64,000 nt of DNA. It comes from Bowmanella denitrificans (lineage in GTDB: Bacteria; Pseudomonadota; Gammaproteobacteria; Enterobacterales; Alteromonadaceae). The notes beneath the pieces are model-generated. The model had not been told where the DNA came from. It worked only from the letters and a program-made list of their open reading frames with translations, and did no database searches. Positions within the stretch are counted from its first letter, which is position 1, and each line of letters opens with the position of its first letter. Position numbers and translations under genes: made by a program. Positions 17,707-24,741 of this stretch are shown piece by piece. The stretch is taken from NCBI RefSeq assembly GCF_002887595.1, contig NZ_PEBU01000006.1, forward strand, positions 1 through 64,000, read 5' to 3'.

Positions 17707-20232
17707 TCAGGATTTAAACAGCCAGGAACGGACCAGCGTGGCCAGTGAAGGGAGCATCACCAATGTCACCAGGGCAGAAATTGCCATGATGCTGGCAAGG
17801 AATACGCCGACCGTGACATAAGGCACCAATGGGGCAAACAGCAGTGGCGTAAAGCCCATGGCGATAACAATCGCATTACGACTGATAGCTCGCGCTGGCT
17901 CTTCAAACATTAATGCCAGGGTTTGCTGCCAGTCCTTATGTTCGGCCCAGGTCGCCCGTAAACGCTCAATAAAATGAATGGCAAAGTCCACCGACAGGCC
18001 CAAGGTCAGTGATGACAGCACAGCAATGGGCATATCGTAATCCTTACCCAACCAGCCGATCAGGCCGTATATCAGGCTGATGGTAAGCGTCAGTGGCAAC
18101 ATGGCCAGAATACCGAAGGCCAGAGAGCGGAACAGTAACACCATCATCACCATTACAATCACAAAGGCGCCAAGCAGACTGTCGAGCATGCCGGCCACCA
18201 TTTCCTGTTGCCAGACCACGTTCAGATATGCCTTGCCGGCCCAGTTCAATTGCAATCCGTCAGGCAGCGGATGATCTTGTATATAGCGTTCAACCAATTC
18301 AACAACGGCCGTCATATCCTGATTGTCACCACTGGTCAGTTGCAGCCATACCAGGCTTTGACGGTAATTCGGTGTGACAAAGTGCCATAGATCCCCAGGG
18401 CGGTGCGAAGACTGATACTGCAGGAGTGTTTGCGCCACACCGTTGGCAGAGGAGGGCAGAACAAAGTCAGTCTCGGTGCCAGAGCGCAATTCCCGGTTCA
18501 CGGTTTTAACCACATCGGCCAGACTGTTGGATTTGCCTACCAGGCCGCTGCCTTGCAAGTGGACCTGTAGCTGGCTTATGTAGTCCAGAACCGACGGCGA
18601 TAAAAAGCGCTTTGATTGACTGGACAATGATTCCACATCGGCCTGCAAAGTGGCTAACAATGCGATGTCTGTGTCGTTGCTGAGTTCGAAACTTTTGTCA
18701 TCAATGGCCATTAGCAAGGCAGACAGATCATCGTCTTGTTCCAGAATACCGGCTTGCTGCCTGAGCCAGGTGCGGGTGGCGTCAGACATTTGTTTCTCAC
18801 CCGCGATACCGGCAATGGCTTGAATTGCCTCGTGGCTTAGATTGTTCGTATCCGTTAACACCAAAAAGGCATCGTAGGTGCCGGCAAAGTGTTGGTTCAG
18901 CACGCTGTCGGCAATGCGCAGTTCATGATCCGCTTTAAACCAGCGAACCGGGTTGTCGTTAATATTGATCAGGCTAATACCATACACAGACAACGCAAAC
19001 AGGGCGGCAAATCCCAATAACCAGAGTTTGGCATGGCTGCCTGCCAGTTTGCCAAGCTTACGCAGCGCTGGAGTCAGTTTCGAATCCTGCTCTTTGGGTA
19101 GTTTTTCCAGCAGGCGGGACAGCGTATGGTCATTCAGACCGGACAGATAAGCCGGAACAAAAATAACGGTTAGTACAAAGGCCAGCATGATGCCGCTGCC
19201 CACGAACGCACCAAAAATCTGTACAGGAGGAATCGGCGTTAACATCAGGGATAGAAAGCCAACGGTGGACGTTACCGAAGTAAATAACATAGGAGTGAAC
19301 AGGTGCCCCATAACCTGGCGAATAGTGTGGCTGGCCTGTTGCCCAGGTTTATGTCGATCGGCGAACTCAGAGAGTATATGCACTGAGTCTACCACGGCGA
19401 TGGGCATCAGGAAGATAGCGATCATGGATGACATAATATGCACGGTAAATCCCATGCCGATGAGCGCTCCCATGGTAATCAGCACGGTTGCCATGGCGAC
19501 AATCATGGCGGGTAGTACAAAAGGAATATTGCGAAAAAATACCCAAAGCAGCAGGAAAATGGTCAAGCCTGCCAGGGGGGCTGAGATGCCCATCTGCACA
19601 AACATTTCGTAGCCGAATCTGTCTTCGGCTACCGGCAAACCCGTTATATGCCACTCATCCAGGCTGCCCAGACTGGCAATATGGGCCTTCAGATCCCGGG
19701 CTATGGCGTAGCTTTGGTTTTTATCGACGATAGGCACGTACAGTGCTGCTGCTTTGCCGTCGCCGGATACCAGCGTATTACGCAGCAGCGGTAATCTCTC
19801 AGCCTGCTCGCGAATACGCTGTGCCCCTGCTAAGTCGCTGGGGGCAGATTTCATCATCCATTCAAATCTGATGGTGCCAGGTTGCGCCTGACTGATATTG
19901 TCGACATTGGCCAGAGACATCAAATCGGCCTGCACCACCCCCTCTATGCTTGATGCATACTCGGTCACATCAACCAGCGCCGACAATGTTTGCGGATTGT
20001 AGATACTCTGCTGATTCACCACGCCAACCACTATGGTGTCGTGCATGGCAAATGTGGCTTTTGCCTGGTTGTGGAATACGCGCTCAGGGTTAGTGGCATT
20101 GAGCATATTTTCAGGATCAGTATCGATCTGAATCTTTGGCAATTGGGCGACAAATATCAGGGTCAGCAACAGCAGGCCCCAATACACCCACTTGCGATAA
20201 TGGATAGCGATATTCAAAACAGTGTTGACCAT
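17707..20232 (-). CDS. RND superfamily (MMPL-type) exporter
   Basis: An 841-residue inner-membrane protein with two repeats, each of one membrane helix, a large periplasmic loop and five further helices; the second repeat starts about residue 390. The helix-rich blocks after VQMGISAPLAGL and after QEMVAGML, and conserved acidic/polar residues in them, fit the HAE2/HpnN-like RND class (COG1033) that moves lipids or other hydrophobic compounds rather than drugs through TolC. First gene of the operon RND - LolA-like - barrel - DUF2892 - ArsR. A motif shared with the dioxygenase promoter lies 28 nt upstream. Substrate unknown. Confidence 0.85.
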   Translation of the reverse strand: MVNTVLNIAIHYRKWVYWGLLLLTLIFVAQLPKIQIDTDPENMLNATNPERVFHNQAKATFAMHDTIVVGVVNQQSIYNPQTLSALVDVTEYASSIEGVVQADLMSLANVDNISQAQPGTIRFEWMMKSAPSDLAGAQRIREQAERLPLLRNTLVSGDGKAAALYVPIVDKNQSYAIARDLKAHIASLGSLDEWHITGLPVAEDRFGYEMFVQMGISAPLAGLTIFLLLWVFFRNIPFVLPAMIVAMATVLITMGALIGMGFTVHIMSSMIAIFLMPIAVVDSVHILSEFADRHKPGQQASHTIRQVMGHLFTPMLFTSVTSTVGFLSLMLTPIPPVQIFGAFVGSGIMLAFVLTVIFVPAYLSGLNDHTLSRLLEKLPKEQDSKLTPALRKLGKLAGSHAKLWLLGFAALFALSVYGISLININDNPVRWFKADHELRIADSVLNQHFAGTYDAFLVLTDTNNLSHEAIQAIAGIAGEKQMSDATRTWLRQQAGILEQDDDLSALLMAIDDKSFELSNDTDIALLATLQADVESLSSQSKRFLSPSVLDYISQLQVHLQGSGLVGKSNSLADVVKTVNRELRSGTETDFVLPSSANGVAQTLLQYQSSHRPGDLWHFVTPNYRQSLVWLQLTSGDNQDMTAVVELVERYIQDHPLPDGLQLNWAGKAYLNVVWQQEMVAGMLDSLLGAFVIVMVMMVLLFRSLAFGILAMLPLTLTISLIYGLIGWLGKDYDMPIAVLSSLTLGLSVDFAIHFIERLRATWAEHKDWQQTLALMFEEPARAISRNAIVIAMGFTPLLFAPLVPYVTVGVFLASIMAISALVTLVMLPSLATLVRSWLFKS

Positions 20233-20260
20233 CAGATGCTCTAATATCAGGTTTATCTAA

Positions 20261-20278
20261 TTTAGAATAATACGAAAT
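20261..20278 (-). promoter_or_regulatory. candidate sulfide-regulon operator, copy B
   Basis: Read on the minus strand this is ATTTCGTATTATTCTAAA, 28 nt before the RND-operon ATG. It agrees at 15 of 18 positions with the sequence at 21706-21723 upstream of the persulfide-dioxygenase gene, in the same orientation relative to its gene. The operon it precedes ends with the ArsR-type sensor, so this may be its operator. Inference only. Confidence 0.45.
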
Positions 20279-20340
20279 ATAGCGGATGAGAAAGTTTCTG
20301 TCATTATTTATTTCGCTTTTCTCTAAAGTAATGTTGCATG

Positions 20341-20431
20341 TGTGAGGTGTGAGGTGTGAGGTGTGAGGTGTGAGGTGTGAGGTGTGAGGTGTGAGGTGTG
20401 AGGTGTGAGGTGTGAGGCGTGAGGCGTGAGG
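20341..20431. repeat. 7-bp tandem repeat, 13 copies
   Basis: Thirteen head-to-tail copies of TGTGAGG; the last two read CGTGAGG. The unit length is not a multiple of three and it is intergenic, between the rhodanese and RND genes. Such an array is prone to slippage and copy number may differ between strains or have been mis-assembled. Confidence 0.95.
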
Positions 20432-20438
20432 CCGGGAT

Positions 20439-20456
20439 GTCGGAATAAATTCCGAC
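20439..20456. repeat. REP-like palindrome, copy 2
   Basis: GTCGGAAT-AA-ATTCCGAC, identical in its arms to the palindrome at 114-131. It lies ten bases before a related palindrome, a paired arrangement common for REP elements. Confidence 0.65.
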
Positions 20457-20465
20457 CCTCTGTGG

Positions 20466-20483
20466 GTCGGACTTGAGTCCGAC
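20466..20483. repeat. REP-like palindrome, copy 3 (variant)
   Basis: GTCGGACT-TG-AGTCCGAC: the outer GTCGGA/TCCGAC is kept and the inner pair is changed on both arms, so pairing is preserved. The compensating change suggests that the hairpin, not the primary sequence, is maintained. Confidence 0.65.
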
Positions 20484-20527
20484 ATACCTAGCGACGGGAG
20501 GAACCTGCTTATCACATATGCAGCGCC

Positions 20528-20917
20528 TTATGGCATTTCAATACGCAGATTGGCTTTTTTCCAGGCTTCAAACCCGCCTTCCACCGAGTAGACCCTGGTA
20601 AACCCCATGCGCATCAGAGACTCTGCGGCCAGTGCGGAACGGGCGCCACTGCGGCAATACAAATACATATCCTGCTCTGCCAATTCTTCTAAAGGGGCCT
20701 CGGCGCCTCTGGCCTGCGGCAGATTAGTCAGGCTGGTTTCTAAAATTCCCCGTGGCAGATTCAGTGCACCGGGGATAAAGCCTTGTCTGTATTCGTCTGG
20801 CTCACGTACATCCAGCGCTATAATGGGGTGTGCCAGTTGTTGTTCCAGGGTAATGATAGGGACTTCCTTGATACGCTGCTTGGCTTCAGCGACCAACTGT
20901 GGGGCGGATTTAATCAT
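20528..20917 (-). CDS. rhodanese-domain sulfurtransferase
   Basis: A 129-residue single-domain rhodanese. Cys88 in YLYCRSGARSA is the active-site cysteine that carries persulfide; the loop CRSGAR is typical. The LDVREPDEYRQGFIPGALNLP segment is the conserved N-terminal rhodanese signature. No signal peptide, so cytoplasmic. ATG 20917 overlaps the TauE/SafE stop (ATGA) and has GGAGG upstream, giving coupled translation. Probably moves sulfane sulfur made by SQR to thiol acceptors. Confidence 0.9.
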   Translation of the reverse strand: MIKSAPQLVAEAKQRIKEVPIITLEQQLAHPIIALDVREPDEYRQGFIPGALNLPRGILETSLTNLPQARGAEAPLEELAEQDMYLYCRSGARSALAAESLMRMGFTRVYSVEGGFEAWKKANLRIEMP

Positions 20918-21660
20918 ATGACCTCCAATAGACTGTGTCCGACAATAAACAAAGCAATAATGACTAATAACAGGGCAAAGCCACGGCGTAAACGCTGTTG
21001 TGACCAACTTGCTGACCAGTAACGGCCGCTCAGACTGCCGATAATTCCTAGCGCGCTGATGGCCAACAGTAGCGTCCAGTCCAGTTGCCCGTTTGACTGA
21101 AATTTCAGATTGGCAAGCAGCGCCAATACCGCATTACTGAATATCAATAGCAGACTGGTAGCTCTGGCGTGGAAAAAGTCCTGACCTGCAAACCTGACTA
21201 AAACAGGTACCAGCATAAATCCACCGCCAGCACCGGTAAAGCTGGTCAATGCACCAGCGAGAGTTCCTGCGATAACGATAACGTAAGTGCTGGAATGGTT
21301 TGCGGTTGTTTCTTGATGCCGCCACATAGCTTGGGCGGCAATCAGCATCAGAGTGGCAAAGATCAGCAACTGCAGCAGTGGGTGAGCGAATTGTCCGGCG
21401 TAGGCACCAATATACCCACCCAGCGCGCCACTGATACCTAATTGCCAAGCCATACGCCAGTTTATCTGCTGCTTGGCAGGGCTGAATAGCAAGGTGGCGA
21501 GACTAATCATCGCTACGATAAACAATGATCCGGCAATGGCCTGCTTAACATCCTGACCGGCAAGATAGACAAGCAGAGGTAACGCTAGCACAGACCCCCC
21601 GGAACCTAATATTCCCAGACTCAGACCAATTCCTGCGGCGGCAAGAAGGGCTAACTGCAT
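20914..21660 (-). CDS. TauE/SafE family sulfur-anion permease
   Basis: A 248-residue membrane protein with about eight helices and the two glycine-rich repeats of the family (GLSLGILGSGGSVLALPLLVY near the N-terminus and LTSFTGAGGGFMLVPVLV in the middle). TauE/SafE proteins transport sulfite, sulfoacetate, thiosulfate-like or related anions. In bigR/sqr operons the member is thought to remove sulfite produced by the dioxygenase. Divergent from the dioxygenase gene, coupled to the rhodanese gene. Confidence 0.88.
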   Translation of the reverse strand: MQLALLAAAGIGLSLGILGSGGSVLALPLLVYLAGQDVKQAIAGSLFIVAMISLATLLFSPAKQQINWRMAWQLGISGALGGYIGAYAGQFAHPLLQLLIFATLMLIAAQAMWRHQETTANHSSTYVIVIAGTLAGALTSFTGAGGGFMLVPVLVRFAGQDFFHARATSLLLIFSNAVLALLANLKFQSNGQLDWTLLLAISALGIIGSLSGRYWSASWSQQRLRRGFALLLVIIALFIVGHSLLEVI

Positions 21661-21705
21661 CGTTATCTCTCTTTGGAATAAGTTTATAACCTTTTATTGT
21701 ATATT

Positions 21706-21723
21706 ATTTCGTGTTTTGCTAAA
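21706..21723 (+). promoter_or_regulatory. candidate sulfide-regulon operator, copy A
   Basis: ATTTCGTGTTTTGCTAAA, 34 nt before the dioxygenase ATG in the 97-bp gap shared with the TauE/SafE gene. It matches 20261-20278 at 15 of 18 positions. No sigma54-type GG-N10-GC box was found in this gap, so this promoter is probably sigma70 and controlled differently from sqr. Confidence 0.45.
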
Positions 21724-21757
21724 GTTCAAGACGGAATTTTCATCAGGAGGGGTATTT

Positions 21758-22630
21758 ATGGCACTGCGTGTTGACACTTTTTTTCATCAGGACAGTTCAA
21801 CCCTGAGTTATATTCTCAGTGATCCTGATAGCGGCGAGGCGGCTATCATTGACCCTGTTCTGGACTTTGACTATGCCGCCGGTCGCAGTCACACCGCCTT
21901 TGCCGACAGACTGATCGAGCATGTTGCGCATCAGAACCTGCAGGTGAAGTGGATCTTGGAAACCCATGCGCATGCTGACCATTTAACCGCCGCACAGTAT
22001 CTTAAAACCAAGCTCGGCGGGCTGATTGCCATTGGTCAGGGGATTACCAAAGTTCAGCGAACCTTCCAAAGCATCTTTAATCTGCATGACAGTTTGCCCC
22101 TCGATGGCAGTGACTTTGACCATCTGTTTTATGAAGGCGACAAATTTAGTTTGGGTGACATGCAAGGAACAGTGTTAGCGACGCCCGGGCATACCAATGA
22201 CAGTTTAAGTTATGTCATAGATGGCAATGCCTTTGTGGGAGACAGCTTGTTTATGCCGGATGCCGGTACGGCTCGCTGCGATTTCCCCGGCGGCAGTGCC
22301 GCTCTGCTCTATCAATCGGTACAAAAGCTTTATGCTTTGGGGGATGACATTCGCATTTATGTGGGACATGACTATCAGCCACAAGGGCGGGCGCTGGCCT
22401 ATATGGCCACCGTGGCCGAACATAAAGCCCACAATATCCATATCAGCGCCAAGACCAGTGAAGCGGTATTTGTGCAAACACGCCAGACCAGGGATGTGAC
22501 CCTGGCTGTACCACGCCTGATTGTGCCGAGTATTCAGGTCAATATTCGTGCAGGCAAATGGCCAGAGCCTGAAGACAATGGCCAGATTTATCTGAAGGTG
22601 CCGGTGAATATGCTGGGACAAAAGCCTTAA
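21758..22630 (+). CDS. persulfide dioxygenase-like MBL-fold protein (Blh/ETHE1 group)
   Basis: A 290-residue metallo-beta-lactamase-fold protein. Metal motif ETHAHADH at 69-75 (His70, His72, Asp74, His75), TPGHT with His145, and later GTARCDFPGG and YVGHDYQPQGR, the arrangement of ETHE1/Blh persulfide dioxygenases that oxidise glutathione persulfide to sulfite with O2 at a mononuclear iron. AGGAGG precedes ATG 21758 by 7 nt; upstream in-frame starts lack this. Its 3' end overlaps the convergent S41 peptidase by 4 bp. Completes the sulfide oxidation route begun by SQR. Confidence 0.85.
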   Translation: MALRVDTFFHQDSSTLSYILSDPDSGEAAIIDPVLDFDYAAGRSHTAFADRLIEHVAHQNLQVKWILETHAHADHLTAAQYLKTKLGGLIAIGQGITKVQRTFQSIFNLHDSLPLDGSDFDHLFYEGDKFSLGDMQGTVLATPGHTNDSLSYVIDGNAFVGDSLFMPDAGTARCDFPGGSAALLYQSVQKLYALGDDIRIYVGHDYQPQGRALAYMATVAEHKAHNIHISAKTSEAVFVQTRQTRDVTLAVPRLIVPSIQVNIRAGKWPEPEDNGQIYLKVPVNMLGQKP

Positions 22631-23625
22631 TGCCTAGTGGCCAGTTGCAGTGCATCTGCCATGGCATTCTCTGCGCTGGTGTGGATATCCGGTGTGACAC
22701 CTTGCCCTTCTATTCGACCAAGATTAAGACTGAAATAGTCGGCTATTGGCAGGAAGAGTTGTGCGTGCTGGTCTAAGTCGAACAGGGTTTGCGACAGCAT
22801 TTTTCCAGCCGTGGTTTCACCTACCAGTGTGACATTGGGTAACATCGCCATGGCGGCTGCGGCCAGTTCAGCGGCACTGGCAGTTTGACGACTGGTTAAC
22901 ACATAAACCTGCCTGTCAAAGCGTGGGCTGGCAGGCTGAAATTCCACCTTGGTCAGCGACTGCTTTTGTACGTCCTGCCAGAAAGAGCGAATCGACCAAC
23001 CTTGCCAGGCGGGTAATGTCAGCCAGTCCTGCGATTCAGGGGCGCGTTGCTGCTGTAAAAACCATTGGCGACTGGCAAAGGCTCCGGCGGCAAGTGGCTG
23101 CTCAAGCAAATGTGCGACCAACGGGCGTACGGCAAAGGCACCGCCTTCATTGTGGCGCAGGTCAATCACTAAGGCCTGGGCATCGCTGAGTTTTTCATAG
23201 GCTTCGTCGATTTGCCGGATGGTATCCTGGCCCATCATGGTATTGACGGTCAGTATGGCAATATTATCCTGCCAGGTCAGAATCGCTCCTTGTCCACCGA
23301 CATTCATTTCGTCCAGAAAGGCGGCTAACTCCTCTGCACTTTGCTGGCGCTTGGCCAGGCGTACATGGGAAAACGGCCCCTGTTGCCAGAGCTGATTAAA
23401 GGCTCTGGAAAATTCAATGGGATCGGGTATCTGTGCATCCAGTGTTGCTGTTTCTTGTCGGATAGCCTGGTAGGCAGGTTGCGCCAACTCTGCAGGATTG
23501 TAGTGGTGTTGTTGCAACAGGCTGTCTATGTTATCTGCTCTGCTGACTTCAGCCTGTAAGGTGGCGCTGCAGCAAAAGCTTAGCAGCAGGCTGGCACATA
23601 ACAGGGGGGAGGGCGATGACCGCAT
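22627..23625 (-). CDS. S41 family (tail-specific-like) peptidase, exported
   Basis: A 332-residue protein with a signal peptide (first ~25 residues). The C-terminal half is an S41/C-terminal-processing peptidase core: ALVIDLRHNEGG, then the catalytic-type serine Ser250 in RQTASAAE and lysine Lys275 in ETTAGKML. It lacks a recognisable PDZ domain. Probably periplasmic or secreted. No context link with the sulfide genes beyond a 4-bp convergent overlap. Substrate unknown. Confidence 0.83.
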   Translation of the reverse strand: MRSSPSPLLCASLLLSFCCSATLQAEVSRADNIDSLLQQHHYNPAELAQPAYQAIRQETATLDAQIPDPIEFSRAFNQLWQQGPFSHVRLAKRQQSAEELAAFLDEMNVGGQGAILTWQDNIAILTVNTMMGQDTIRQIDEAYEKLSDAQALVIDLRHNEGGAFAVRPLVAHLLEQPLAAGAFASRQWFLQQQRAPESQDWLTLPAWQGWSIRSFWQDVQKQSLTKVEFQPASPRFDRQVYVLTSRQTASAAELAAAAMAMLPNVTLVGETTAGKMLSQTLFDLDQHAQLFLPIADYFSLNLGRIEGQGVTPDIHTSAENAMADALQLATRH

Positions 23626-23874
23626 GGTTTTTCCTGGTTGGTTTTAATCGATACATGTCCTAGCAATTTATAAGCCTATTTTAAATATTTGATTTATATA
23701 GAAATGCTCTGTTGGCATGGCTGGGGGATGGTGAGAACGACTAGTTTGCGGGCTAAATAGCCAAGTGTTTTATGGCTGAATGGACCACCGGTTCACTGAA
23801 TTATCTGCATGACCTGTTGATTTGTCACAGACCAATGCTACATTGCCTGCCTTGACAATGTTTTAAGGCTTTTC

Positions 23875-24462
23875 ATGAGGTCGTCGGTTTCGCAGATTTT
23901 TGCCCGGGGTATGTTGTTCAGTCTGCCACTGGCTATTACCTTTGGCGCTTTGTACTGGTTTTTCAATTGGTCAGAGTCGTTGCTCAGTGTACCGCTTAGC
24001 TATTTGTTGCCACAAGGCTGGTATGTACCCGGAATGGGCGTGGTTTCGGGCCTGGCGATTATCTTTGTGCTGGGCATTCTGGTTCAGCTTTATCTGGTCA
24101 AACATTTATTTCATTGGTTTGAGTCCTTGCTTGAGCGTATTCCTCTGGTGAAAACCCTATATGGCAGCGCTAAGGACATTCTTAAGCTGTTTTCCGGCTC
24201 CAGCCAGGACGAACTACAAAAGGTGGTGTTAGTTACCCTGCACGACGATATTCGCATGATTGGTTTTGTTACCAATGAACAGATCGATTTCGCCGCCGAC
24301 CAGGATGTTATTGCCGTGTATGTGCCTCTGAGCTATCAGGTGGGCGGACATTTACTATATTTGCCGCGCAGCCGCTGTGAACCATTGGATATGCCAGTGC
24401 AAAAAGCCATGCAGCAAGTGCTGACGGCGCACATCAGCCAGGCCAAAGTGAAGAAGCCATAA
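23875..24462 (+). CDS. DUF502 family membrane protein
   Basis: A 195-residue protein with two membrane helices (about 10-30 and 52-75) and a soluble C-terminal domain; motifs IPLVKTLYGSAKDI and the VTLHDDIRMIGFVTNE strand fit DUF502, a family without established biochemical function. Monocistronic. The 249 bp before it (23626-23874) show no feature I can support. Confidence 0.82.
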   Translation: MRSSVSQIFARGMLFSLPLAITFGALYWFFNWSESLLSVPLSYLLPQGWYVPGMGVVSGLAIIFVLGILVQLYLVKHLFHWFESLLERIPLVKTLYGSAKDILKLFSGSSQDELQKVVLVTLHDDIRMIGFVTNEQIDFAADQDVIAVYVPLSYQVGGHLLYLPRSRCEPLDMPVQKAMQQVLTAHISQAKVKKP

Positions 24463-24551
24463 TCAAAGCCATATAGCTGGCGGCTGAAACATGCCTAGGC
24501 AAAGCTGTGGCAGGCCTGTTACAATTCACATCGGCTTGTTATAAAGCCAAA

Positions 24552-24668
24552 GGCCAAGGGGTGCCACCTCCGTTGTCGGAGCAAAAGGCTGAGATGCGAC
24601 CGCAGATACTGCGGCTAAGCAAACCCTTACACCTGATCCGGATAATACCGGCGTAGGAATGGTTGCAA
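24552..24668 (+). ncRNA. TPP riboswitch (THI element)
   Basis: The conserved thi-box parts are all present in order: AGGGGTGCC, then GGCTGAGATG, an extra variable stem (CCGCAGATACTGCGG), ACCCTTACACCTGATC, CCGGATAATACCGG and CGTAGGAA. It is 74 nt before the ATG of the TonB receptor gene. TPP binding normally lowers expression, so the downstream thiamine operon should be on when thiamine is scarce. Confidence 0.96.
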
Positions 24669-24741
24669 GGTTTTCCTTCTGAATTTGTCCCATTGACCTG
24701 CCGTTAGCCCGGATCTTTTCCAGCTGTGATGAGAAGATCCA

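Noticed and set aside
20341-20431. Possible CRISPR array
   Set aside because: The units are contiguous 7-mers without spacers and no cas genes are in the window.
21661-21757. Sigma54 promoter for the dioxygenase gene
   Set aside because: No GG-N10-GC element was found on either strand of this gap, unlike upstream of sqr.
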